64,000 nucleotides of DNA from JAEVLT01 sp050496765 (GTDB lineage: Bacteria; Bacillota; Bacilli; Bacillales; Cytobacillaceae), in the NCBI RefSeq assembly GCF_050496765.1, contig NZ_JBNWEO010000014.1:117418-181417 (forward strand). The letters run 5' to 3'. Positions within the stretch are counted from its first letter, which is position 1. Each line of letters begins with the position of its first letter. The notes under the pieces are model-generated. The model made no database searches. It was not told where the DNA came from and was given only the letters and a program-made list of their open reading frames with translations. Positions 1 through 9,353 of the stretch are shown in pieces. The position numbers and the translations under genes are program-made.

Positions 1-94
1 CTGTACCGACAGTTAATCCGCTTGTTACAAGCCTTTTTCCATACGCTACAATTAATTCTCTTTCTTTTTGCATAAATAAACATTTATGAGTCAT
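1..94 (-). CDS. Class II aldolase, L-fuculose-phosphate aldolase type (5' end only)
   Basis: Only the first 31 codons are inside the window; the rest lies beyond position 1. The peptide contains KERELIVAYGKRLVTSGLT followed by VGT, which is the typical opening of FucA-like class II aldolases just before the GGNIS phosphate-binding motif. I chose the ATG at 94 because a GGGGGT Shine-Dalgarno sits about 9 bases upstream. An in-frame ATG at 73 and an in-frame GTG near 164 also exist but lack a good ribosome site. It is the last visible gene of the PTS/kinase/aldolase cluster read on the minus strand, a second aldolase besides the one at 359-1009. The family assignment rests on a short stretch, so the exact substrate is unknown. 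Confidence 0.7.
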   Translation of the reverse strand, partial: MTHKCLFMQKERELIVAYGKRLVTSGLTVGT

Positions 95-230
95 TTCATC
101 TACCCCCGAAAATAACTGAGTAAACTGCTGATGCTCTTCGATTACTTCAGAAAACCACCTCCTCACTTTTTAAGTATTTCTAGTTCACTAATTTACCATT
201 ATTTAAAATAATGAAGAAAAGCAGATTTTT

Positions 231-245
231 AGAAAGCGTTTTCAT
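231..245. promoter_or_regulatory. CcpA cre-like site
   Basis: AGAAAGCGTTTTCAT closely matches the catabolite-responsive element consensus TGWAANCGNTNWCA, with one mismatch at the first core position. It lies between the two aldolase genes, upstream of the partial one, and fits glucose repression of a sugar-utilisation operon. Binding is inferred, not shown. Confidence 0.55.
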
Positions 246-358
246 CCCAAATTTTAAACATTCCTTTGAGTAAAAATGTGATGGAAAGTCATTCATCTCA
301 CTTCGTTATATATAGTAACTGGAAGGCATGAGATACCTTCTGTTGAAAACCAGATTTT

Positions 359-1009
359 TCATTCATCAAGGTTATATTGAAAGTTTTTGGCATCATGTTT
401 TTGCTCTAGCATCCTCAGCCCTTCAAAAATTTTAGCGTGGATTGCAACATAAGCGTTATATTCAATTCGTTCCAGCATATCATAGGTTTTCCTTAATGTC
501 TTATCGACAACAATAATCCCATGTTCCCGGAGCAAAGCAGCAACAGGCAAATCAGCTTTTCTTGTTTCCATATAATTTTTAACCATTTGGGCTAATTGAA
601 GACTGGTAGCAGGTGCGAAATCCAAAACTTTGATCTCGCCTAACTTTCGAGTACTTTCTGTAAAATGAGGCAAATCCAACCCTAAAGCAGCAAATACCAT
701 TGATTCTTTTGGGTGGGCATGAACAACAGCACCGGCATTTGGTTTTGTTTCGTAAACAGCTATGTGCATATTGAATTCTCTTGTTACTTTGCCAACTCCT
801 TCATAAATTGTTCCTTCTTTATCAATCACTAGAATATCTTCAGGATTCAATCTGCAGAATTTGGCTTGCGACATAAGAGTCGGGGTCATAATAAAATGTT
901 TTTCACTAACCTTTACACTAATATTGCCCCCGGCAGCATTTGTATTAAAACGATCAAACATCATCCTGGTGACTTCGCAAAGTTCTTTCCGTTGGTCTAA
1001 ATATAACAT
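359..1009 (-). CDS. Class II aldolase/adducin-family sugar-phosphate aldolase
   Basis: A 216-residue protein of the normal length for zinc-dependent class II aldolases and epimerases (FucA/AraD/MtnB fold). Visible signatures are NAAGGNISVK (phosphate-binding loop, residues about 23-32), an acidic segment followed by the zinc-ligand pair in VVHAHPKES (about 95-103) and a third histidine in LLREHGIIV (about 159-167). It would cleave a phosphorylated ketose, such as the product of the kinase encoded immediately upstream, to a triose plus dihydroxyacetone phosphate or lactaldehyde. The stop codon of the kinase gene is directly adjacent to this ATG, so the two are surely co-transcribed and translationally coupled. 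Family is secure; substrate is not. Confidence 0.85.
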   Translation of the reverse strand: MLYLDQRKELCEVTRMMFDRFNTNAAGGNISVKVSEKHFIMTPTLMSQAKFCRLNPEDILVIDKEGTIYEGVGKVTREFNMHIAVYETKPNAGAVVHAHPKESMVFAALGLDLPHFTESTRKLGEIKVLDFAPATSLQLAQMVKNYMETRKADLPVAALLREHGIIVVDKTLRKTYDMLERIEYNAYVAIHAKIFEGLRMLEQKHDAKNFQYNLDE

Positions 1010-1957
1010 TTAATTCACTCCCCGAATGAATTGGATTTGGACTTCTTTTTCCAAATCTTTAGCAATTTTTAAAGAAAAATCTGAACTCCCTTGCTGTGTT
1101 GCCTTAGAAGCACCAAGCGCGGTTGCAAATCGAAAAATCTCCTCCAAAGGACAATTTTCACTTAATTTTGCTGTTATGCCTCCTACGAAAACATCACCGC
1201 AGCCCGTATCATTTACTTCTTTTACTTTTGGAGGGATAAAATGATAAATCTCCTGTTGAAAACCCACTAAACTTCCTCTTTTTCCAAGCGAGATCACAAC
1301 ATATTGAATTCCCTTATTCATTAGGATTTGAATTTCCTCAGCAAACTCTGAAATCGTATGACAATTCTTACCTATTAATTCTTGAAACTCAAATTCATTT
1401 GGCTTAATCAATGTCGGCGATAATTCAACAGCAGTTTTTAAATAATCACCGGAAGCATCAACGATCAGCTTTCCGTTAAGGTCTTTTACAGTTTGGAGGA
1501 TCTTTTTATATTTATCAACATCAATTCCTGCCGGCGGACTTCCCGCAAAAACAACAATATCTTTTTCTTTTACAAACTGTTTTAACTTTTTGAGCAGTTT
1601 CTCATAGCTTTCATTTTTTATTTCGAAACCTTGATCAGTGATCATATAGCTCCCTTTTCCGGATTCATCAATAATAATGAAGCTTTCTCTTGTTTTACTT
1701 CCCTCTTGTTCAACAAAGTCACAATGGACTCCTTTTTTTCTCATTAATTCGATTAAAAGATCTTTATTTAAAGAACCTACAAATCCTGTGGCTATATTCT
1801 GAATTTGAAGGCTTGATAAAACAACCGAGACATGGGTAGCTTTTCCACCAATATCGTATGTTTGGTTTCGGATACGATTATTTTTCTTTCGCGTTAGCTC
1901 TTCACTAATATACAAAATATGATCAATCGCTGTATTTAAAGTGACAGTATATATCAT
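1010..1957 (-). CDS. PfkB-family sugar-phosphate kinase (1-phosphofructokinase/tagatose-6-phosphate kinase type)
   Basis: A 315-residue ribokinase/PfkB-fold kinase. It begins MIYTVTLNTAIDH, the hallmark start of the FruK/LacC branch, carries the substrate-side GGKATHVSVVL segment near residue 37 and ends with the ATP-site/catalytic motif NDTGCGDVFVGG near residue 249, in which the Asp of GCGD is the catalytic base. It should phosphorylate a sugar phosphate delivered by the PTS so that the adjacent aldolase can cleave it. It sits 87 bases downstream of the EIIA gene and abuts the aldolase gene. FruK, LacC and related enzymes cannot be told apart by eye here. Confidence 0.87.
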   Translation of the reverse strand: MIYTVTLNTAIDHILYISEELTRKKNNRIRNQTYDIGGKATHVSVVLSSLQIQNIATGFVGSLNKDLLIELMRKKGVHCDFVEQEGSKTRESFIIIDESGKGSYMITDQGFEIKNESYEKLLKKLKQFVKEKDIVVFAGSPPAGIDVDKYKKILQTVKDLNGKLIVDASGDYLKTAVELSPTLIKPNEFEFQELIGKNCHTISEFAEEIQILMNKGIQYVVISLGKRGSLVGFQQEIYHFIPPKVKEVNDTGCGDVFVGGITAKLSENCPLEEIFRFATALGASKATQQGSSDFSLKIAKDLEKEVQIQFIRGVN

Positions 1958-2044
1958 GGTTGATCCCGTCGCTTTCTTGAAAAACTTGTCGAGAATCCTA
2001 TTTTTCGGTATAATAAAAGTAGTTGGTCATGGACTTTTTACATT

Positions 2045-2512
2045 TCAAGCAATATTTGTTTCTAATATTGATAAAATTTGCCGTTTATCTTCCTCTTCAA
2101 TAAGTTGTTCCATAACTTTTTTATTCATAAACAAATCGATTAGCTTCTGTAACAAAGGGGCTTGTGCTTCCGACCGTTTTAATCCGAGAACAAAAATTAA
2201 CTGTGCGGAAACAATTTTATCATCTGTACCCATTTCAAAAAATTCTATTTTCTGCTTTGGTCTTATTACGGCAATAAAAGGTTTTATAATTTTTTCGGGA
2301 TCTGTGTGGGGAATTGCTACGTGGTACGGTTCTGTTCTTAACCCGGTCGGATATTTTTCCTCCCGTTTTAGTAAAGCTTCTTTAAAATCTTCTGTTACAT
2401 ATCCTTGTTCGACCAAGAACAATGAAATTTGTTCAAAAAACTGATACTTTGTCGTACAATTTAAGCTTGTTAAAATTAAGTTTTGATCAAATAATTGTGA
2501 GAATAGTTTCAT
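2045..2512 (-). CDS. PTS sugar transporter subunit EIIA (galactitol/fructose-mannitol superfamily)
   Basis: A 155-residue single-domain EIIA. The phosphorylatable histidine is visible in HVAIPHTDPE near residue 68, the context typical of GatA/fructose-type EIIA proteins. It receives phosphate from HPr and passes it to an EIIB. No EIIB or EIIC gene is present within the visible part of the operon, so they probably lie beyond the left edge or elsewhere. It lies between the regulator and the kinase gene, all on the same strand. Confidence 0.85.
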   Translation of the reverse strand: MKLFSQLFDQNLILTSLNCTTKYQFFEQISLFLVEQGYVTEDFKEALLKREEKYPTGLRTEPYHVAIPHTDPEKIIKPFIAVIRPKQKIEFFEMGTDDKIVSAQLIFVLGLKRSEAQAPLLQKLIDLFMNKKVMEQLIEEEDKRQILSILETNIA

Positions 2513-2604
2513 AGTGTTCTCCCTTTCAGATTATTTCCATATCGCCTTATTATTCTTATCATACTTCAATCAAAATCATCACCCCTTCACAGTAGAACCC
2601 ACGA

Positions 2605-4647
2605 TTACTTGGAATATTTACTGATTAATGACAAAATTTCGCTTTTTTCTTTGGCATTCACTAGTTGGTCAAGACTGACGGGATCTGCCAATAAATCGTT
2701 CAACTGCATTAGTGCTCTTAAATGTGTGCTTCGGTCAATTGCGGCAATAATGATAAAAACTTTTACAAGGTTCCCATAAAAATCAACGTCTTTCTCCAAT
2801 TTTAATAAACTCATCGAAAGACGATTCACTCCATCTTCGGGCCGAGCATGAGGTATTGCCACTTTTGGAGCAATGATGATATATGGTTCATGAGTTTCAA
2901 ACATATCGATCATTGCATCAATGTATTCCTGCTTAATTGACATTGAATCTAATAGCGGTTTGGAAGCTTTTCTTACAGCTTCTTGCCATGTATCCGCCTT
3001 TTCTTCTATGAATAAAGATTCCTCTGTAATTAATTCTTCTATTGGGGGCTTAATGGTGTTTTTTATAATAGGAACCGTACAGTTTGATTGTTTCTCAAGA
3101 AAAAATGCCTGTAATGATGTTTCTAATGTTTCTTTGTTTTTTATGACTGCCTCTTTTTCTATTAACTTAATTAAATCTTCTAAACGAAAATTGACCGGGC
3201 TATATCCGTTTAAATCTTGATATACTCTTGCTTTTAAGCGATATTTCTCATCGTTTGACATTAATGGCTTCACAAGAAATAATTTTTTATCTTTTTTTAA
3301 AAAAGTCGTTGAAAAAACGAAATCATACTGCAATGGGTAGTGGATAAAATCCCGTAATGAAATATGGTCTAGAAAGATGATTTCAGGGAAAAGGCCGCGT
3401 AAAGTTTCATATAAAAGCTTGGAAACCGAAATTCCGTTCGGACAAACGACAACTGCCATTTTCTTGGTTGAAATCTCTTCACCTTGCTTAAGTAGCCATG
3501 ATCCGAACAGCATTGTTAAGTAGGCACTTTCACTTTCAGGAAATTTTAATCCGATTGCCTCCTCAAGCGGAACAACAGCTTTTTTAACAAGATGATGCAA
3601 TTCACCATGTTCTTTTAATACGGACTCCAAGAGTGGATTCTCTACTTTTAATTGATATTTTACTCGATACAGAGCCGGCCTCAAATGCAAATACAGTCTG
3701 TTTACAAGTTCATCCTTTTCCTGAAGGCTTACACATGCTAAATTTTCAAAACATTTTACCATTCCCACAATTCCTTCAAACAGCTCCGGTTTTTGTTTTT
3801 CTTCTACTTCAAATGAAGAAATACTTGATGCTAATAATTGCAAAGTAATAAACAATAGTTCTCTTTCATCAAACTCCTTTTCTTCTGTCAAAAGTTCATC
3901 AACCGCTTTATATTCTTCCGTATAAAGCAAGTCATGGTAATAATCTTCTAATGACTTTCTTTGCCGAATCCGTCGAATAATCAATGATAATGTAAAGGGA
4001 AGTTCCTCCAGCTTTTCATCCGTAAAACGAAACTTTAAGTGTTTTTCGATTCTTTCTAGGCGCTGGCGTATTTTTAAGACTTCTTCTTCACTTAGCCCCA
4101 ATATTTCAAAAAACCACTGCCTACTACTCTCGGTTTGCAGCAATAAACAAACAAGCTTGATTATTAAATGCCGTTTATTTAACTCATTTCCTTCTATAAA
4201 GTATCCGTCTTTTCTTGTATACCTTACATTTAATCCAAACGATTCAGTAATGGATCCAACTCCTTTTAAGTCATACAGAACTGTATTTCTGCTTACTTTT
4301 AGAGCTGAAGATAGGTGGAATAAAGATAACGGTTCTTCTCGAATCAATAACAATAAAATGATCAACTTTTTTCTTTCTGAATCTGAAATAACATAGTCAT
4401 AAATTGTGATATCCTTCATCAATTCCGGAAAGGTTTCCTGAACAACTTGATCAACAAATATCCCCTTTTGGCGTTCCCTTTTTAAAGGAGGCATTTGGTT
4501 ACTTGACAGCCAATCATCAATTTTCCCAAGACTGTAATTAACTTGAAAACGGGATAATTTTAGCTTTTTTTCCAGAGATGAAATTTTAACTCCTTGTGTT
4601 AGGAGTATTTCTTTAAGCAAAATAGTTGATCGTTCATCCAGCTGCAA
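2605..4647 (-). CDS. PRD-containing BglG/MtlR-type transcriptional activator with EIIB and EIIA domains
   Basis: A 680-residue regulator with the MtlR/LicR layout: N-terminal helix-turn-helix domains (about 1-130, first recognition motif around SSLEKKLKLSRFQVNYSLG), two PTS regulation domains (about 180-400, with conserved histidines such as in LYLHLRPALYR), an EIIB-like domain with candidate phospho-cysteine in VVVCPNGISVS near residue 410, and a C-terminal EIIA domain with the active histidine in VAIPHARPED near 600. Phosphorylation of these sites by PTS components would report sugar and glycolytic state. It heads the EIIA-kinase-aldolase gene run and is its likely activator. A cre-like site lies 51 bases upstream of its start. 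Confidence 0.88.
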   Translation of the reverse strand: MQLDERSTILLKEILLTQGVKISSLEKKLKLSRFQVNYSLGKIDDWLSSNQMPPLKRERQKGIFVDQVVQETFPELMKDITIYDYVISDSERKKLIILLLLIREEPLSLFHLSSALKVSRNTVLYDLKGVGSITESFGLNVRYTRKDGYFIEGNELNKRHLIIKLVCLLLQTESSRQWFFEILGLSEEEVLKIRQRLERIEKHLKFRFTDEKLEELPFTLSLIIRRIRQRKSLEDYYHDLLYTEEYKAVDELLTEEKEFDERELLFITLQLLASSISSFEVEEKQKPELFEGIVGMVKCFENLACVSLQEKDELVNRLYLHLRPALYRVKYQLKVENPLLESVLKEHGELHHLVKKAVVPLEEAIGLKFPESESAYLTMLFGSWLLKQGEEISTKKMAVVVCPNGISVSKLLYETLRGLFPEIIFLDHISLRDFIHYPLQYDFVFSTTFLKKDKKLFLVKPLMSNDEKYRLKARVYQDLNGYSPVNFRLEDLIKLIEKEAVIKNKETLETSLQAFFLEKQSNCTVPIIKNTIKPPIEELITEESLFIEEKADTWQEAVRKASKPLLDSMSIKQEYIDAMIDMFETHEPYIIIAPKVAIPHARPEDGVNRLSMSLLKLEKDVDFYGNLVKVFIIIAAIDRSTHLRALMQLNDLLADPVSLDQLVNAKEKSEILSLISKYSK

Positions 4648-4697
4648 GTTATCACTTCCCTTCCTTGGTTATATTGTAAGGCAAAAACGAAGAAGAA

Positions 4698-4711
4698 TGT
4701 ATACGTTTTCA
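4698..4711. promoter_or_regulatory. CcpA cre-like site upstream of the PRD regulator gene
   Basis: Read on the minus strand the site is TGAAAACGTATACA, one mismatch from the cre consensus TGWAANCGNTNWCA. It is 51 bases upstream of the regulator start codon, so carbon catabolite repression of the regulator, and through it the operon, is plausible. Confidence 0.45.
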
Positions 4712-5060
4712 CCACGAATTTTCCAAACTGAATTACACATCATTGTGATAAATTTTATTTTGGATACACTATGTATTCTTCTAATGTTTTAATAATCGCA
4801 TACAAATGCTTTAGCTTTACGGAGAGTTTTCGGATCTATAATGTTTTTTCGGATGATGAAAATTTAAACAAGATATATAGAAAATGATAGGTTCTTTTAT
4901 CTGAATTCATAACCAAGCAATAATCTTTTTCTCAGACATTCAAATGAATGAATCAGTTTCCAATACTAGGGGTAAGAACTGCCCATAATCCTTAATTTAA
5001 TTACAGAATTTTAATTATATAAAACTACAACTTCTCCTTCAAAAACGTTATACTATACAC
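4712..5060. other. Intergenic region without a recognisable gene
   Basis: About 350 AT-rich bases separating the PTS regulator (leftward) from the 3' end of rocG. I see no open frame with a ribosome site and no RNA gene. It presumably holds the regulator promoter. Confidence 0.6.
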
Positions 5061-5091
5061 AAACCCCTTTCCAATAATCGGAAAGGGGTTT
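5061..5091 (-). terminator. Terminator-like hairpin downstream of rocG
   Basis: A perfect 12-bp stem (5061-5072 with 5080-5091) and a 7-base loop just past the rocG stop codon. The stem ends in TTT but the following U-tract is short, so it may act as a terminator or mRNA-stabilising hairpin. Confidence 0.7.
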
Positions 5092-5100
5092 TACGAAAGT

Positions 5101-6402
5101 CTACGACCAGCCTCTGAAGCGTGAGGCCTCTGCTAATTTTCTGATGCCGACCATGTAGGCTGCCAAGCGCATGTCGACTTTATGGGTTTGGGCAACTTGA
5201 TAAATATTTTCAAAAGAATCCACCATAATTTTTTTGAGTTTATCCTCAACCTCTTCCTCCGACCAGTAATAACCTTGATTGTTTTGCACCCATTCAAAAT
5301 AGGAAACCGTTACACCGCCGGAGTTTGAAAGAATATCAGGAACTAGAAAAACGCCGCGATTTGTCAAAATTTTTGTTGCTTCAAGGGTTGTCGGTCCATT
5401 CGCTGCTTCAACAACAATCGAAGCCTTTATATTGGCGGCATTGTTGGCCGTTATTTGATTCGAAATGGCTGCAGGTACAAGAATATCGCAGTCAAGTTCG
5501 AATAATTCCTTATTTGTAATCGTGTTTTGAAATAGTTTGGAAAATGTTCCAAAACTGTCTCTGCGGTCAAGCAAATAATTTATATCTAATCCCTCAGGAT
5601 CCGCGACTGCTCCGTAAACATCGGAAACACCTACCACTTTTGCCCCGGCATCGTGCATAAACTTCGCTAAATAACTTCCCGCATTTCCAAAGCCTTGGAT
5701 TACCACGCGCGCGCCTTTAAGCTCGATCCCCTTTTTCTTCGCAGCTTCTTCAATCACGATTGCAACACCGCGCGCAGTCGCTGTTTCACGCCCTTGCGAA
5801 CCGCCCAGGACAATCGGTTTTCCCGTAATAAATGCAGGTGAATCATATTCCCGCAATCGGCTGTATTCATCCATCATCCACGCCATTATTTGCGAATTCG
5901 TATACACATCGGGTGCAGGAATATCTTTATTTGGTCCAACAATTTGGCTAATGGCACGAACATAGCCGCGGCTCAAGTTTTCCAATTCCCGCAATGACAT
6001 ATTGCGCGGATCACAAATAATTCCGCCTTTTCCACCGCCAAACGGAAGGTTGGTAATCCCGCATTTTAAACTCATCCAAATAGACAATGCTTTTACCTCA
6101 TCTTCATCAACCTCCGGGTGAAAGCGAACGCCACCTTTTGTCGGTCCAACCGCATCATTATGCTGAGAACGATAGCCGGTAAACATTTTAACAGAACCAT
6201 CATCCATTTTCACAGGAATTCTCACAGACAAAAAGCGCAGCGGCTCTTTTAGCAGTTCGAACATTTCCTCACTATAGCCCAATTTCTTTAACGCTTCATG
6301 GATAACCGTTTGCGTTGAATAGAACAAATTTATTGATTCTTGGTCTTCTTGTTGTTGTTTTGACACTTCACTGAATACTGTACCTGCAGTCATGGTTGAC
6401 AC
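5101..6402 (-). CDS. rocG: NAD-dependent glutamate dehydrogenase
   Basis: A 433-residue catabolic glutamate dehydrogenase: glutamate + NAD+ to 2-oxoglutarate + ammonium. Visible are the substrate-binding region VGPTKGGVRFHP with the downstream GGGKGGI segment (catalytic lysine), the PAPDVYTNSQIMAWMMDEYS stretch, the Rossmann dinucleotide loop GFGNAGSYLA and the conserved C-terminal ASRFRGW. The N-terminal region and the SQHNDAVGPTKGGVRF segment resemble B. subtilis RocG more than GudB. The frame is intact with none of the 9-bp duplication known from laboratory GudB. It is followed on the same strand upstream by the gltT-like glutamate importer gene, 48 bases apart, so uptake and deamination of glutamate look co-expressed. 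Confidence 0.93.
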   Translation of the reverse strand: MSTMTAGTVFSEVSKQQQEDQESINLFYSTQTVIHEALKKLGYSEEMFELLKEPLRFLSVRIPVKMDDGSVKMFTGYRSQHNDAVGPTKGGVRFHPEVDEDEVKALSIWMSLKCGITNLPFGGGKGGIICDPRNMSLRELENLSRGYVRAISQIVGPNKDIPAPDVYTNSQIMAWMMDEYSRLREYDSPAFITGKPIVLGGSQGRETATARGVAIVIEEAAKKKGIELKGARVVIQGFGNAGSYLAKFMHDAGAKVVGVSDVYGAVADPEGLDINYLLDRRDSFGTFSKLFQNTITNKELFELDCDILVPAAISNQITANNAANIKASIVVEAANGPTTLEATKILTNRGVFLVPDILSNSGGVTVSYFEWVQNNQGYYWSEEEVEDKLKKIMVDSFENIYQVAQTHKVDMRLAAYMVGIRKLAEASRFRGWS

Positions 6403-6450
6403 CTCTAAAATTGATTTTTATAGTATTTTTTCTAGTGAGCAGGCACCGCA

Positions 6451-7704
6451 TTATGCGGCTTCCTGGTTTTGCACTTTTGAGCTTTTCAGCTTATGGCCTT
6501 CCCATTTGGAAATTATGATTGCGGCCAGCGAGTTGCCAACAATGTTGACACATGTCCGGGCCATATCGAGAAGACGGTCAACTCCGAGAATAAATGCCAG
6601 GCCTTCAACTGGAATCCCTACACTCCCCAAGGTGGAAAGCAGTACAACAATCGATACCCCAGGTACGCCGGCAATCCCTTTGGACGTTAACATTAAAATA
6701 AGGACAAGGGTAATTTGCTGGCCAATACTCATTTGAATTCCGTACATTTGGGCAATAAACAGGGCGGCAATGGCTTGATAGAGTGTAGAACCATCCAAGT
6801 TAAAAGAATAACCTGTCGGAATAACCAAAGAAGTTATCGCCTTTGGACAGCCGATCTTCTCCATTTTCTCCATAATTCTTGGCAACACTGTTTCTGAACT
6901 CGCTGTCGAGTAGCCTAAAATTAATTCATCTTTCAAGTACCCTAGTAGCTTAAAAATGTTATAACCGGCAATTTTGGCTACCAGCCCTAATACAACGAGA
7001 ATAAAGAAAATCATGGCACCATAAACTGTGATTACTAGCTTTCCTAGCGGAACCAAGGAAGCAAGGCCAAATTTGGATACTGTCACACCAATCAACGCAA
7101 AAACACCAAATGGTGCAACTTTCATAATTTGATTTGTGACATAAAACATCGCATCCGCCGTACCTCTAAAGAAATGAATAATCGGCACCCCTTTTTCGCC
7201 AATCGCTGCAACTCCAAGTCCAAACATCACAGAGAAAAAGATAATGGCCAGCATATCTCCGTTCGCTAAAGCCTGAACAATATTGGTAGGAACGATATTT
7301 ACAAAAGTGTCAATTTTCGAGTGGGATGCGGTTGTTTTTTCAGTCGACACATACGAGCTAATATCTGATTTAATCAGCTGCGTGCGATCGACTCCTGAAC
7401 CTGGATGGAACACGTTCGCGGTTAGAAGACCGATGACAATCGCTACCGTTGTAATAATTTCAAAATAAAGAATCGTTTTGCCGCCCAATTTTCCAAGCGA
7501 CTTCATATCCCCTGCTCCCGCGACCCCCACAACAAGACTTGAAATCACTATTGGAACCACGATCATTTTAATTAACCGTAAAAAAATGTTTCCAATTGGC
7601 GACAGATAGGTTTCCACTTGTGGATTCCCGTAAAAAAAAGCCCCCACAATAATCCCAAGAACTAAACCAATGAAAATTTGCCAAGCTAAGCTTATTTTCT
7701 TCAC
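6451..7704 (-). CDS. gltT: Proton/sodium-glutamate symporter (DAACS family)
   Basis: A 417-residue multi-pass membrane transporter of the dicarboxylate/amino acid:cation symporter family. Recognisable features are the N-terminal LRLIKMIVVPIVISSLVVG, the serine-rich hairpin-1 motif STASSETVLPRIMEKME, and the TM7-TM8 elements (GYSFNLDGSTLYQ, then AGVPGVSIVVLL in hairpin 2, then the binding-site helix LGVDRLLDMARTCVNIVGN). Over its length it resembles B. subtilis GltT rather than GltP. It precedes rocG in the same direction and is divergent from the glnK-glnL two-component genes, which suggests that the sensor pair could control this promoter. Confidence 0.9.
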   Translation of the reverse strand: MKKISLAWQIFIGLVLGIIVGAFFYGNPQVETYLSPIGNIFLRLIKMIVVPIVISSLVVGVAGAGDMKSLGKLGGKTILYFEIITTVAIVIGLLTANVFHPGSGVDRTQLIKSDISSYVSTEKTTASHSKIDTFVNIVPTNIVQALANGDMLAIIFFSVMFGLGVAAIGEKGVPIIHFFRGTADAMFYVTNQIMKVAPFGVFALIGVTVSKFGLASLVPLGKLVITVYGAMIFFILVVLGLVAKIAGYNIFKLLGYLKDELILGYSTASSETVLPRIMEKMEKIGCPKAITSLVIPTGYSFNLDGSTLYQAIAALFIAQMYGIQMSIGQQITLVLILMLTSKGIAGVPGVSIVVLLSTLGSVGIPVEGLAFILGVDRLLDMARTCVNIVGNSLAAIIISKWEGHKLKSSKVQNQEAA

Positions 7705-7901
7705 ATTTTCCTCCCCTTTCTCTAAACGGTAATAGCAATGGTTACATTTTTATAGAAAATATAACACTCCCACTTCGAAACAGTTCATTCTAGCAATTCG
7801 GTTTCTCACCCCCCATCCTAAAACCCTTTCCATTTAATCGCTAAAATTTGTAAAAAAACAAGAATGATTGCAAGAAAAGAAAATTGGGCTTAAAATAATT
7901 T

Positions 7902-7915
7902 TGTAAGCGCTTAAA
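7902..7915. promoter_or_regulatory. cre-like site between gltT and glnK
   Basis: TGTAAGCGCTTAAA is one base from a perfect CcpA palindrome (TGTAAGCGCTTACA). It lies in the 351-bp divergent promoter region of gltT-rocG and glnK-glnL, which would fit carbon control of glutamate catabolism, as is known for rocG in B. subtilis. Confidence 0.5.
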
Positions 7916-8055
7916 AATTAACGTTCAGTTATGTCTTCCGCTTCTCAAACAAAGAGGTTTCTATCTGATTTAGATTCTATCTTACAGACTATGAAAACCT
8001 ACAAAAAACAACAAACTAGATTGAAAATTTAATCATTTTCTAATTTTAAATTTAC

Positions 8056-9348
8056 TTGAGAATCGGGGATGATCGTATTCGTGATAAATTCGTTTCCTAT
8101 TTCTTTATGATGATTACTGTGCCCATTGCCGGTGAATTGAAGTTTTTTCCTTTTAGTGGCGCAGATCTAAGAGTAAGTATGGGTACGCCTGTTTTTTTCT
8201 TTTTTTTATTATGGTCGCGTAAAATTCGTCCGATTGCTGCCGGGATTCTAACAGGAGTCACGGTTGTTTTCTTTCGGGTTCTTTTGGACAGGATTCACGT
8301 TTCATCCTTTCATTTTCAGGATTCATTTCATTCCAATTATCCTGTCTTTTTTTATTACCTTGTGTTTGCGGCGTTTTTTTCATTTTTTAAAATCAACAAA
8401 TTGTATGAGCGTCCGTTCATAATTGGCTTACTTGGAATCGTTATGGAAACAATGGCCAATTTTGCGGAAATATTGATTCGCCATTTTACAAACCAAATGC
8501 AAATTTCCGCCTCTACTTTTCCCATTATCGGGGGAGTTGCCATTATCCGCAGTTTCTTTGTACTTGGTTTCTTCAATATTTTAATTTTGAGAGAAACGAA
8601 ACTAGCAAAGGAGCAGGAACAAAAGCGGAGCGAACAGATTTTGCAATTAATCTCTAACTTATATGTAGAAATGTTTCAATTAAAAAAGTCTTCGAAAAAT
8701 GCCGAGGCATTAACGAGCACCTGTTATTCGCTTTACCGCGATTTGAAACAAATAAACGTTACAGAGCATGCGCAAACCGCCCTGAAAATTGCTGGCGAGC
8801 TTCATGAAATTAAAAAAGACAATCAGCGCATTTATGCGGGATTGTCAAAATTATTGGTAAAGGAAAAATTGGCAGATTTTATGAGCATCGAGGAAATCCT
8901 TTCTGTGATTGTTCATGCAAATAAAAATTATGGAGAAATGCTTGGTAAAACAATCGATTACCATGTTACTATTTCCGGCGACCATCCGCGCTACCATACT
9001 TTTATCCTTTTTTCCATCCTAAATAATTTTGTGGCCAATTCGGTTGATGCCATCGACGAAAAAGGAAAGATTGTTTTATCAATCAAAAGGGCTTCTGCTT
9101 TTGTTCAAATCAACGTCAAGGATAACGGATGTGGAATTCCCCCTAAAAATTTTCAATATCTTTTTAATCCGGGGTTTACAACAAAATTTGATCAAAATGG
9201 AATGGCCTCAAACGGAATCGGGTTATCCTACATCAAAAATGTGATTGAAAATTCCGGTGGAGAAATACACCTGGTTCATTCAACGGAAGCGGAAGGAACG
9301 ATGTTTGAAATTCTGCTTCCGGTTGCAAGTTTAACTGAAATGGGATGA
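8056..9348 (+). CDS. glnK: Sensor histidine kinase GlnK-like (glutamine/glutamate sensing)
   Basis: A 430-residue membrane sensor kinase. The N-terminal 190 residues form about five to six membrane segments and contain ITVPIAGELKFFPF and RVSMGTPVFFFFLLW, which match the start of B. subtilis GlnK (YcbA). A linker follows, then a HATPase domain with N box (NNFVANSVDAI), G1 box (VKDNGCGIPP) and G2 box (GIGLSYIKNVIENSGG). A classical H-box histidine is not obvious; ELHEIKKDNQRIYAGL around residue 250 is the likely dimerisation/phosphoacceptor region. The start is uncertain: TTG at 8056 has no clear ribosome site and the next in-frame ATGs are at about 8107. Its stop overlaps the glnL reading frame. 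Confidence 0.85.
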   Translation: MRIGDDRIRDKFVSYFFMMITVPIAGELKFFPFSGADLRVSMGTPVFFFFLLWSRKIRPIAAGILTGVTVVFFRVLLDRIHVSSFHFQDSFHSNYPVFFYYLVFAAFFSFFKINKLYERPFIIGLLGIVMETMANFAEILIRHFTNQMQISASTFPIIGGVAIIRSFFVLGFFNILILRETKLAKEQEQKRSEQILQLISNLYVEMFQLKKSSKNAEALTSTCYSLYRDLKQINVTEHAQTALKIAGELHEIKKDNQRIYAGLSKLLVKEKLADFMSIEEILSVIVHANKNYGEMLGKTIDYHVTISGDHPRYHTFILFSILNNFVANSVDAIDEKGKIVLSIKRASAFVQINVKDNGCGIPPKNFQYLFNPGFTTKFDQNGMASNGIGLSYIKNVIENSGGEIHLVHSTEAEGTMFEILLPVASLTEMG

Positions 9349-9353
9349 GAACA

